NCBI GenBank assembly: GCA_002439285.1
Contig: DJTQ01000137.1
Coordinates: forward strand, 1-5,590
Source: Paenibacillaceae bacterium UBA6304
GTDB taxonomy: Bacteria; Bacillota; Bacilli; Paenibacillales; Paenibacillaceae
Direction of reading: 5' to 3'
DNA length: 5,590 nucleotides
Every line of letters starts with the position of its first letter. Position 1 is the stretch's first letter. This document shows positions 1-5,157 of the stretch, in pieces. Made by a program: the position numbers and the translations under genes. The notes below the pieces were generated by a model. It worked only from the letters and a program-made list of their open reading frames with translations, ran no database searches and was not told the origin of the DNA.

Positions 1-44
1 TGTGTTTTGGCATTCAACAGGATACCGACATAATCGGGTGGCAC
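1..44 (-). CDS. 5' end of divergent gene, possibly YheC/YheD-like spore coat-associated protein (partial)
   Basis: Read on the minus strand, a GTG codon at 44-42 opens a frame that stays open to the window edge, giving M-P-P-D-Y-V-G-I-L-L-N-A-K-T (14 codons). It is preceded by a near-ideal Shine-Dalgarno, AAGGAGG at 58-52, with 7 nt to the start. This is the main evidence that a real gene starts here and runs out of the window. The short hydrophobic VGILLN stretch after a few residues resembles the first beta strand of YheC/YheD-type ATP-grasp proteins, which are associated with the spore coat and often sit in such loci. Fourteen residues are far too few to establish that. The gene is divergent from the glycosyltransferase at 321. 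Confidence is moderate that a gene starts here and low for its identity. Confidence 0.6.
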   Translation of the reverse strand, partial: MPPDYVGILLNAKT

Positions 45-51
45 GGCGCTC

Positions 52-58
52 CCTCCTT
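52..58 (-). promoter_or_regulatory. Ribosome binding site of the divergent minus-strand gene
   Basis: The minus strand reads AAGGAGG here, followed by a 7-nt spacer and a GTG at 44. Both the match to the 16S rRNA tail and the spacing are close to ideal, which is why the GTG is taken as a real start although only 14 codons are visible. Confidence 0.65.
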
Positions 59-219
59 TTTACGGTATGTCATTTGTTTTTTGTCATGCTCCCGCCCTGT
101 TCTATTCTCTTCACAGTATGTGGTTTGCCCTGGTTCAGCATGGACGGATGGGGGTGGTTAACAGCCTGATTTACAGCCAAGTTCAAAAAGTCGGGTTCTC
201 AAGCACCGGGAAAATGGGA

Positions 220-250
220 GGAGGACGGGATAATTCTTGGAATTACCTCC
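220..250 (+). repeat. Imperfect hairpin upstream of the GT4 gene
   Basis: TAATTC (231-236) and GAATTA (240-245) form a perfect 6-bp stem around a 3-nt loop. Outside it, GGAGG (220-224) can pair with CCTCC (246-250) if ACGGGA (225-230) bulges on one side. No T-tract follows, so it is not a typical intrinsic terminator. It lies about 70 nt before the GT4 start. A role as an operator or leader structure is possible, but chance is also plausible. Confidence 0.3.
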
Positions 251-257
251 TATTAGT

Positions 258-287
258 CACCAAAGAAAAAGGTCCCTCGTATAACTA
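258..287 (+). promoter_or_regulatory. Weak sporulation (SigK-like) promoter candidate for the GT4 gene
   Basis: CACC at 258-261 fits the short SigK -35 element (an AC core at 259-260). Seventeen nt later comes CGTATAACTA (278-287), a degenerate relative of CATAnnnTA with one mismatch in CATA and one extra base before TA. Transcription from it would begin about 10 nt before the AGGAGG ribosome site, which is feasible. The match is clearly poorer than the candidate before the downstream operon, so this is a guess guided by context. Confidence 0.2.
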
Positions 288-305
288 CAGATAAAGAGTG
301 GACGG

Positions 306-311
306 AGGAGG
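306..311 (+). promoter_or_regulatory. Ribosome binding site choosing the GTG start at 321
   Basis: AGGAGG lies in a longer purine run (304-316) and leaves 9 nt to GTG at 321. A nearer ATG at 316 is only 4 nt away and leads into ATG-TCG-TGA, a two-codon dead end that overlaps the true start. GTG at 321 is therefore the start. Confidence 0.75.
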
Positions 312-320
312 GGAGATGTC

Positions 321-1466
321 GTGAACCGAACTAACGTGGCTGTCGTTACACCGGGTTCTTTTGTCATTCCTTCGGGCAGAAGCAGTTCGGTCGAAAGGGT
401 TATCGAAAAGATCGTCCCGCTTGCCTCGGACCGGCTGGACATCAAGGTTTTCGGCAAGAGAGGCGAACATGATAATATCCGGGAAAATATCGGCGGTGTT
501 CCTTGCATCAGGGTAGCAGGAGGAAGCGCCTATTATCCGTCAATTCTCTCCCATCTCAAATCATGGCAGCCTGAGGCGATCGATGTGCATAATCGGCCGC
601 TACTAGCTTACCTGATCAAAGAGAACCTTCCCGGTATCAAAGTGATATTGACGCTTCACTCCACAACTTTTATAAGAAGCCGTGATTCTTCCGGTTCCCA
701 TTTGATGAGTAGACTGCGCCAGCTTGATGGAATTGTCGTAAATAGCGATTTTTTGCGCCGGGAGGTGCTGCGCCGTTTTCCGGGGCTTCCCCTGCCGGTG
801 CACGTGAATCATCTTGGCGTAAGCCCTGAAGATTTCATGCCACGCTGGACGCCGGCCGGCGAAGGTCTTCGCCAGGCGAGAATGACGGAATATGGATGGA
901 ACGGTCGCAAGGTCGTCTTGTTCGTCGGCAGGCTGATTCCGGAAAAAGGGGTGCACGTTCTGCTTAAGACGGTTCCCCTTGTCGTCAGGACCCACCCTGA
1001 CGTTCTGTTCGTTATTGTCGGCAGCGCCTTTTACAACAGGCCCGGCGAGACGAAGTACGTGCGGCATCTGAAGGAGCTGGCATCTCTTTGGCCGGAACAT
1101 GTCGTTTTTCAGCCGTATACGCCTTATCCCCGCGTAGCGGACTGGTACAATCTGGCGGACGTCGTGGCCGTTCCTTCGGGCGAAGAGGAGGCTTTCGGGC
1201 TTGTGAACGTGGAAGCGATGGTTTCCGGGATTCCTGTCATCGCTTCCGATACCGGCGGTATTCCCGAAGTAGTGGAGCATGGCCGTTCAGGCCTCTTGAT
1301 TCCGTCCGATCATTTTGACGATAGGCTGGCGGAGGGAATGATTATGCTGCTAAGTGATGATGAGCTTCGCCGCAAGATGGGGATGGCCGGAACGGAGGCG
1401 ATCCGAAATCGCTTCAGGTGGAGACATACCGCCGACCGCTTTGTATCCATATTTTTAAACCGATAA
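321..1466 (+). CDS. Family 4 glycosyltransferase, CotSA-like (spore coat / surface glycan)
   Basis: This 381-residue protein has the two-domain GT-B layout of retaining GT4 enzymes, which move a sugar from an NDP-sugar to an acceptor, probably in the cytoplasm of the mother cell. The N-terminal domain opens with VAVVTPGSF (6-14) and has the SSSVERVIEKI segment (21-31) where the family carries its acceptor-side first helix. The C-terminal donor domain has FVGRLIPEKG (201-210; R204 and K209 are the usual phosphate-contacting residues), an E-x7-E motif at E290/E298 in EEEAFGLVNVEAM, and TGGIPEVV (311-318). Length is normal for the family, close to B. subtilis CotSA (about 377 residues, from memory). 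The start is GTG, backed by AGGAGG 9 nt upstream. A strong hairpin overlaps the stop codon, so this gene is probably a separate transcription unit from the genes that follow. The enzyme class is secure. The coat role is inferred from resemblance and neighbours. Donor and acceptor are unknown. Confidence 0.9.
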   Translation: MNRTNVAVVTPGSFVIPSGRSSSVERVIEKIVPLASDRLDIKVFGKRGEHDNIRENIGGVPCIRVAGGSAYYPSILSHLKSWQPEAIDVHNRPLLAYLIKENLPGIKVILTLHSTTFIRSRDSSGSHLMSRLRQLDGIVVNSDFLRREVLRRFPGLPLPVHVNHLGVSPEDFMPRWTPAGEGLRQARMTEYGWNGRKVVLFVGRLIPEKGVHVLLKTVPLVVRTHPDVLFVIVGSAFYNRPGETKYVRHLKELASLWPEHVVFQPYTPYPRVADWYNLADVVAVPSGEEEAFGLVNVEAMVSGIPVIASDTGGIPEVVEHGRSGLLIPSDHFDDRLAEGMIMLLSDDELRRKMGMAGTEAIRNRFRWRHTADRFVSIFLNR

Positions 1467-1515
1467 GCGTAAATGCCTTTCGAGTCAAGGGACTCCGGCA
1501 TTTACGCTTGTTTGC
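1465..1515 (+). terminator. Strong hairpin overlapping the GT4 stop codon, likely intrinsic terminator
   Basis: AAGCGTAAATGCC (1465-1477) is perfectly complementary to GGCATTTACGCTT (1497-1509), a 13-bp stem that starts inside the TAA stop. Inside it, GAGTC (1482-1486) and GACTC (1491-1495) form a second 5-bp helix closed by an AAGG loop, with a lopsided internal loop (4 nt against 1). The 3' side continues GTTTGCT, a short and interrupted T-run, so termination may be partial. On the other strand the hairpin is followed by an A/T-rich stretch (1451-1459), and it could act in that direction as well. It separates the GT4 gene from the next operon. Confidence 0.7.
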
Positions 1516-1557
1516 TGAATTGGGCTTGTACCGGGGGAACTCTGTACGTTTGCCGTT

Positions 1558-1584
1558 ACATAGGGTGAAACGCCGCATAAGCTA
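1558..1584 (+). promoter_or_regulatory. Candidate SigK promoter for the GT2-nucleotidyltransferase operon
   Basis: CATAAGCTA at 1576-1584 is an exact match to the SigK -10 consensus CATAnnnTA. The AC core of the SigK -35 is at 1558-1559, leaving a 16-nt spacer, within about one base of the usual spacing. Transcription would start near 1590, about 23 nt before the GGGAAGGA ribosome site and 40 nt before the ATG at 1630. It lies directly after the terminator-like hairpin, where a new transcription unit is expected. SigK acts late in the mother cell and drives many coat and crust genes, which fits the gene content. SigE uses a related -10, so it cannot be excluded. Confidence 0.5.
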
Positions 1585-1602
1585 TCTTATATTCCGACCA
1601 TT

Positions 1603-1615
1603 ATGAGTAACTGGG
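1603..1615 (+). repeat. 13-bp exact repeat, copy 1 (second copy at 3630-3642)
   Basis: ATGAGTAACTGGG here is identical to the first 13 bases of the GT2 gene at 3630, where it encodes Met-Ser-Asn-Trp. In this copy the ATG is in frame with the downstream GT2 but has no Shine-Dalgarno, while the GGGAAGGA that overlaps its end serves the next ATG at 1630. Shortly after each copy there is also a CATTGAYG-like word (1625-1632 and 3643-3650). It may be a relic of a duplicated gene start, or chance. Confidence 0.35.
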
Positions 1616-1620
1616 AAGGA
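1613..1620 (+). promoter_or_regulatory. Ribosome binding site choosing the ATG at 1630
   Basis: GGGAAGGA ends 9 nt before ATG 1630. The alternative in-frame ATG at 1603 has only A/T- and pyrimidine-rich sequence upstream and sits just after the predicted transcription start. The start at 1630 is therefore preferred, making the protein 272 rather than 281 residues and placing the Arg-rich tail right at the N-terminus. Confidence 0.65.
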
Positions 1621-1629
1621 TGGACATTG

Positions 1630-2448
1630 ATGGATAAGAGAAGACGGCTCCGCAATCGGAAAAGACGGCCAGCCCGCCAAAGAGTAAAGCGGAGTAAAGC
1701 GTTCTTTCAATGCGATCCAAAGCCGGTCGTATCTGTCATCATTCCGGTTATGAATGAACAGCGAACACTGGCCGGAGTGATCCGGGAAGCTGCCGGAGTA
1801 CACCCGAAGACCGAAATCATTGTTGTGGCAAACGGCTGTACGGATGCAAGTGCCCGGCTCGCGAGAAGGCTCGGCGCTATTGTTCTTGAATACAAGGAAC
1901 CGCTGGGACACGATGTCCCGCGGGCGGTCGGTGCCAGACATGCAAAGGGAGACGTATTGTTGTTCATCGACGGGGATATGGTTGTTCCGGCTAGGGATTT
2001 ACGGCCGTTTGCCGCTGCGGTGTTATCGGGGATCGATGTGGCTCTGAACGATTACGATGGACCGGTTCAGAGCCAGGAAATACATCCGGTCGTCAGTGCC
2101 AAGCATACCTTGAATTCCTTTCTCGGCAGGCCCGATCTAAAGGGAGCCTCGCTAACGGCGGTGCCGCATGCACTCAGCAGACATGCTGTACTTCAGTTAG
2201 GTTACGAGGCACTGGAGAAGCCGCCTCTGGCCCAGACAGCCGCCGTTCTAGGAGGACTCGGGATACGTGTCGTGCACGGCGTGAACGTCGGACGCTTGAA
2301 CCGCTCAAGAATCCGGCTCAAGCAGGGGGATTTGTTGACCCCGTTGGTGCTCGGCGATCATTTGGAAGCCGCACTGCTGCTCATGAACCGGCTTGGTCCC
2401 CGCGGTGGATTCTCCGATCTTGGGCGGCTTCGTGAAAGAGCGAGGTGA
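1630..2448 (+). CDS. Family 2 glycosyltransferase with Arg-rich N-terminal tail (paralog A)
   Basis: This 272-residue protein starts with a polybasic tail: 14 of the first 23 residues are Arg or Lys, with one acidic residue. A GT-A domain of family 2 follows: VSVIIPVMNE (34-43) as the nucleotide-binding first strand, VVANGCTDAS (65-74), LGHDV (92-96), and D114-G-D116 as the metal-binding DxD-type motif. After it come segments shared with the next gene: LGRPDL (165-170), SLTAVPH (174-180) and LGDHLEA (241-247). There are no transmembrane segments. It should transfer a sugar from a nucleotide donor to a spore-surface or other acceptor, but I cannot name either substrate. It is the first gene of the operon, behind a SigK-like promoter, and lies 9 nt before paralog B. 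The start codon choice is explained under the ribosome site. The GT2 assignment is firm. The related family I recall from Paenibacillus is, to my knowledge, uncharacterised. Confidence 0.88.
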   Translation: MDKRRRLRNRKRRPARQRVKRSKAFFQCDPKPVVSVIIPVMNEQRTLAGVIREAAGVHPKTEIIVVANGCTDASARLARRLGAIVLEYKEPLGHDVPRAVGARHAKGDVLLFIDGDMVVPARDLRPFAAAVLSGIDVALNDYDGPVQSQEIHPVVSAKHTLNSFLGRPDLKGASLTAVPHALSRHAVLQLGYEALEKPPLAQTAAVLGGLGIRVVHGVNVGRLNRSRIRLKQGDLLTPLVLGDHLEAALLLMNRLGPRGGFSDLGRLRERAR

Positions 2449-2457
2449 GACAATAAG

Positions 2458-3630
2458 GTGACCAGATCTGCGTTGATCAGGATACGAAAAAGACGTCCTA
2501 AATCAGGAATCTTTAGGGGGAAGAGGCCCTACCGGCCAGGCAGGGCGCTCCTCCATCCGGCCGGTTCGGTCAGGAAAGCCCGGCGCAGACGTCGTCCGGT
2601 ACAGAGAACCGGCCCCCCGGCGGCCCCCTTGTTGAAGGTCGATGTGACAACCGCTTATACAGCGGGTGCGCAAGCCGGGGCCGAGATGCTGCGATGGCAT
2701 GGAATAATGAGCGGGCCGCTGTCTCGGAGCCGATTTCAAAGTTCGTTGACGGAATGGTTTCTCGATTATACGGCAGGGAACCGGCCGGCATATCCGGACG
2801 CACTTGCGTTGTGCTCTGCTTACCAGAAAGGCTATGCGGTTTCACGCCGGGAGAATGAAAGTATTTACGGTGTACCGGTACCGCTGGCTTCCAAGCCGTC
2901 CGCTGTAATTACCGCCTGCAATGAAGAGGATACGCTCGGAAAGGTGATCGAAGAGCTGGAGCGTCTGCCGCTGAGCGAAATTATCGTTATTCTGAACGGC
3001 TGCACGGATAACAGTTTTTCCCGGGTGGCATGGCGTAAGAACATTATATTGGCGAACTTCCCCGACCGGCTCGGTCACGACGTTGGACGTTCCGTCGGAG
3101 CCGCTCTGGCGACGGGCGATTCGATATTGTTTGTAGACGGTGATATGGAGGTGCCCGCCGAAGAACTTGGCGCTTTTCTGTACGAACAGGAAGAGGGTGC
3201 TGATGTTGTGTTGAATGATATTTCCCGCTATCTTCCTCAGTATGACCGGCAGGATGAAGTAACAAGGTGCAAGCTGTATTTGAATCAGGCGCTCGGTCGT
3301 CCGGATTTGCGAAGCAATTCTCTGACCGCCGTCCCTCATGTTTTGTCGAGAAGAGCAATAGATACCATCGGCACTGATATGCTGTCCGTGCCGCCGAAGG
3401 CGCAGGCTATTGCGATGATGGAGGGGCTTACGGTAGCAGCACCCTGCTCAGCAGATGTGATCAGCCGCAATAGACTTCGCCAAGGAAATTCCGGGGCGGG
3501 TAACAGCGTACTCTTGCTTATTTTGGGCGATCATCTGGAAGCACTGAACGAGGCGATACGCCGTAAAGGGGCGAAGCTGAGCTGGGAGACTCCCTCTCGC
3601 TCGCAGCTGGCGAAAGTGAGGAACGGGTGA
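2458..3630 (+). CDS. Family 2 glycosyltransferase with long Arg-rich tail and extra N-terminal module (paralog B)
   Basis: This 390-residue protein starts at GTG, with GAGGTGA (2442-2448) 9 nt upstream; that ribosome site overlaps the stop of the previous gene. It has three parts. Residues 1-61 form a basic tail with 20 Arg/Lys in the first 50, no Asp or Glu, and a run of five Arg at 42-46. Residues 62-138 form a linker module with AYTAG-AQAG (66-74), then LTEWFLDYTAGNRPAYPDA (97-115) and AYQKGY (121-126). Residues about 147-390 form a GT-A domain of family 2: SAVITACNEEDTL (148-160), LNGCTDNS (179-186), LGHDVGRSVGA (205-215), D227-G-D229-M, LGRPDL (279-284), SLTAVPH (288-294) and LGDHLEA (356-362). 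The last half is clearly paralogous to the upstream GT2, and the two probably act in the same pathway. Donor and acceptor are unknown. It overlaps the next gene by one base (TGATG). Confidence 0.87.
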   Translation: MTRSALIRIRKRRPKSGIFRGKRPYRPGRALLHPAGSVRKARRRRRPVQRTGPPAAPLLKVDVTTAYTAGAQAGAEMLRWHGIMSGPLSRSRFQSSLTEWFLDYTAGNRPAYPDALALCSAYQKGYAVSRRENESIYGVPVPLASKPSAVITACNEEDTLGKVIEELERLPLSEIIVILNGCTDNSFSRVAWRKNIILANFPDRLGHDVGRSVGAALATGDSILFVDGDMEVPAEELGAFLYEQEEGADVVLNDISRYLPQYDRQDEVTRCKLYLNQALGRPDLRSNSLTAVPHVLSRRAIDTIGTDMLSVPPKAQAIAMMEGLTVAAPCSADVISRNRLRQGNSGAGNSVLLLILGDHLEALNEAIRRKGAKLSWETPSRSQLAKVRNG

Positions 3631-3642
3631 TGAGTAACTGGG
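3630..3642 (+). repeat. 13-bp exact repeat, copy 2 (first copy at 1603-1615)
   Basis: ATGAGTAACTGGG forms the start of the third GT2 gene and recurs exactly at 1603-1615, just before the start of the first GT2 gene. Confidence 0.35.
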
Positions 3643-4400
3643 CATTGACGAGCATTATCATTCCGACCTATAACGGGCTCGAGCTGTTGTCAAACTGCGT
3701 AAAGTCGATCCGCGAGCATACGCATACGGATACCCCTTATGAGATCATCGTCGTGGATAATGGATCGAACGACGGGACGAAGGAATATTGCCGCCGGGAG
3801 CGACTGATCCTGATTTCCTTGCCCGAGAACAGAGGATTCCCGATAGCTTGCAATAAGGGGTTGGCGGTCGCCGCCGGGGAGCAACTACTCTTGCTCAACA
3901 ATGATTGCAGGGTTGCTCCTCATTGGCTTTCCCAGCTTCTGACCGCTTTACACAGCGGGGAGGAGATCGGGGCGGTCGGCCCGGTGACGAACTATGCGAG
4001 CGGAGAGCAGCAGATTGAAGCCTGTCTTAGCGGATACGACGAATGGCTGGACTTTGCGTGTACATTTAACGCTACCGATGTTTCGAAATGGATAGAGGTG
4101 AAGCGGCTTATCGGTTTCTGTCTTTTGTTTAAGCGAAGCCTTTACGAGAGAATAGGACCGCTCGACGAGACTTTTTCACCTGGCCATTATGAAGATGATG
4201 ATTATTGCTACCGTGCTGTCAGGGAAGGATTCAGGCTGCTGATTTGCAAAGATACTTTTATATATCACGAGGGCAGCGCGAGCTTCAGGGAAACGGAGCC
4301 GCAGGAGTGGGAACTCTTAATCGAGAACAACCGCAAACGGTTTATGGATAAATGGGGAGTCGATCCCCGGCAGTTCATACAAAAGGAGGAGAGTCCGTGA
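3630..4400 (+). CDS. Family 2 glycosyltransferase (rhamnosyltransferase-like type)
   Basis: This is a 256-residue GT-A protein of the common GT2 type. It has SIIIPTYN (8-15), VVDNGSNDGT (41-50), ENRGF (66-70), the metal-site segment LLNNDCRV (88-95; D92), GPVTN (117-121), an acidic EDDDYC (188-193) that usually supplies the catalytic base, and YHEG (212-215). It has no Arg-rich tail and no membrane segment, and it is not a close paralog of the two preceding GT2 proteins. The ATG at 3630 shares its first base with the stop of the previous gene, and GAGG (3618-3621) sits 8 nt upstream. A GTG immediately before it (3627) is an alternative start that adds one residue. The family includes rhamnosyltransferases, which would fit the nucleotidyltransferase gene next to it, but the sugar cannot be read from the sequence. 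The enzyme class is firm. Confidence 0.88.
   Translation: MSNWALTSIIIPTYNGLELLSNCVKSIREHTHTDTPYEIIVVDNGSNDGTKEYCRRERLILISLPENRGFPIACNKGLAVAAGEQLLLLNNDCRVAPHWLSQLLTALHSGEEIGAVGPVTNYASGEQQIEACLSGYDEWLDFACTFNATDVSKWIEVKRLIGFCLLFKRSLYERIGPLDETFSPGHYEDDDYCYRAVREGFRLLICKDTFIYHEGSASFRETEPQEWELLIENNRKRFMDKWGVDPRQFIQKEESP
4384..4389 (+). promoter_or_regulatory. Ribosome binding site choosing the GTG start at 4397
   Basis: AGGAGG, inside AAAAGGAGGAGAG, lies 7 nt before GTG 4397. The longer frame back to an ATG at 4352 would add 15 residues of unrelated sequence ahead of the conserved KGVILAGGTG beginning, and that ATG lies well inside the previous gene without its own ribosome site. GTG 4397 is clearly the start. 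Confidence 0.85.
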
Positions 4401-5140
4401 AAGGCGTCATATTGGCGGGAGGAACAGGCACAAGATTATTACCTTTAACCCGGCTGATTAACAAGCATCTGCTTCCGGTCGGCGAATGGCCTATGATCTG
4501 CTACGGGATCGAAAGACTCAAAGAGGCTGGAATTACGGACATCCTGCTGATCATCAGCAAGCAGTCCGCCGGACTTTACACCGACTTTTTAGGGAGCGGG
4601 AGTGATCTGGGCGTCGGGCTGACCTATAAAATCCAGGAGAATGCCGGAGGGATTGCCGAGGCACTGGAGCTTGCCCGCGGTTTTATCGTTCCGGGAGACC
4701 GATTCGTAGTGTTGCTTGGCGATAATCTCTTTCTTGAGAGCCTGAAACCTTTTGCCGACAAATTTGCCGCGCAGCCTGCCGGGTCGGCCCGGGTGCTGCT
4801 GAAGAGGGTAAACGATCCCAAGAGATACGGGGTTCCGGTATTTGATCCGGATCATTCAGGATTGATTTCATATATTGAAGAAAAACCGCAGCATCCCAAG
4901 TCCGATTTCTGTGTAACCGGCATCTACATGTACGATCATAAAGTATTTGAGCACATTGCAGTTACCGGGCCGTCCGCCAGGGGCGAACTCGAGATTACGG
5001 ACGTTAATAATCTCTACGCCGGCGAAGGAAAGCTCGAATACGACATCTTGCAAGGGTGGTGGACGGACGCAGGGACGTTTGAATCATTGCACGCTGCCGC
5101 AGAGCAAATGAAGGATGCCGGGCCTGAGAAGAAGCCTTGA
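4397..5140 (+). CDS. Sugar-1-phosphate nucleotidyltransferase, short RmlA/SpsI type (glucose-1-phosphate thymidylyltransferase-like)
   Basis: This 247-residue cytoplasmic enzyme is predicted to join a hexose-1-phosphate (probably glucose-1-phosphate) to a nucleoside triphosphate (probably dTTP), releasing pyrophosphate and giving an NDP-sugar. It has the signature LAGGTGTRLLPLT (6-18) with K23 and LLPV (25-28), the substrate segment GGIAEAL (84-90), the metal-binding LGDN (107-110; D109), the sugar-binding EEKPQHP (161-167), VTGIYMYD (173-180), the second metal ligand in EITDVN (199-204; D202), and WWTDAGTFESL (221-231). At 247 residues it lacks the C-terminal extension of RmlA (about 290 residues) and matches the length of B. 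subtilis SpsI, which sits in a spore-coat polysaccharide operon. The start overlaps the upstream stop by 4 nt (GTGA), implying translational coupling. The enzyme class is very likely. The exact nucleotide and sugar are inferred. Confidence 0.92.
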   Translation: MKGVILAGGTGTRLLPLTRLINKHLLPVGEWPMICYGIERLKEAGITDILLIISKQSAGLYTDFLGSGSDLGVGLTYKIQENAGGIAEALELARGFIVPGDRFVVLLGDNLFLESLKPFADKFAAQPAGSARVLLKRVNDPKRYGVPVFDPDHSGLISYIEEKPQHPKSDFCVTGIYMYDHKVFEHIAVTGPSARGELEITDVNNLYAGEGKLEYDILQGWWTDAGTFESLHAAAEQMKDAGPEKKP

Positions 5141-5144
5141 CAGC

Positions 5145-5150
5145 GGGAGG
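5145..5150 (+). promoter_or_regulatory. Ribosome binding site of the last, partial gene
   Basis: GGGAGG lies 7 nt before ATG 5158 in the 17-nt gap after the nucleotidyltransferase stop. It supports a real gene start for the basic reading frame that runs off the window. Confidence 0.75.
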
Positions 5151-5157
5151 TAGAAAA

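Larger units (their letters stand above)
45..320. other. Divergent intergenic region
   Basis: This stretch separates the minus-strand gene start from the GT4 gene and should hold promoters for both. I see no convincing coding region. The only plus-strand frame of note (67-294) lacks a Shine-Dalgarno and codes for a sequence without recognisable family motifs. The visible items are a small imperfect hairpin at 220-250, a weak SigK-like promoter candidate at 258-287, and CATA-type -10-like words on the minus strand at 112-120 and 61-69. The first minus-strand word has no matching -35. The second lies so close to the Shine-Dalgarno that a transcript from it would start inside the ribosome site. 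Confidence 0.6.

Noticed and set aside
61..69. Minus-strand CATACCGTA, an exact SigK -10 word, before the divergent gene
   Set aside because: It lies directly against the AAGGAGG ribosome site, so transcription would start inside that site. No AC core is found 16-17 nt upstream.
112..120. Minus-strand CATACTGTG, a near match to SigK/SigE -10 words
   Set aside because: Its position would suit a leader of about 50 nt, but I find neither a SigK AC core nor a SigE -35 at the right distance, so it is not listed as a promoter.
67..294. 75-codon plus-strand frame in the divergent intergenic region
   Set aside because: There is no Shine-Dalgarno before its ATG and no recognisable motif. It also overlaps the expected promoter region of both divergent genes.
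603..1280. 225-codon minus-strand frame opposite the GT4 gene
   Set aside because: It lies entirely antisense to a well-supported glycosyltransferase, and its translation is a Arg/His-rich sequence without family features. It is a shadow of high-G+C codon use.
2842..3339. 165-codon minus-strand frame opposite the second GT2
   Set aside because: It is antisense to conserved GT2 motifs, and I see no protein family in its translation. It is treated as a shadow frame.
4352..4396. Longer N-terminus of the nucleotidyltransferase from an ATG at 4352
   Set aside because: The extension lies inside the previous gene, has no ribosome site and adds residues before the conserved first strand. GTG 4397 has an ideal AGGAGG.
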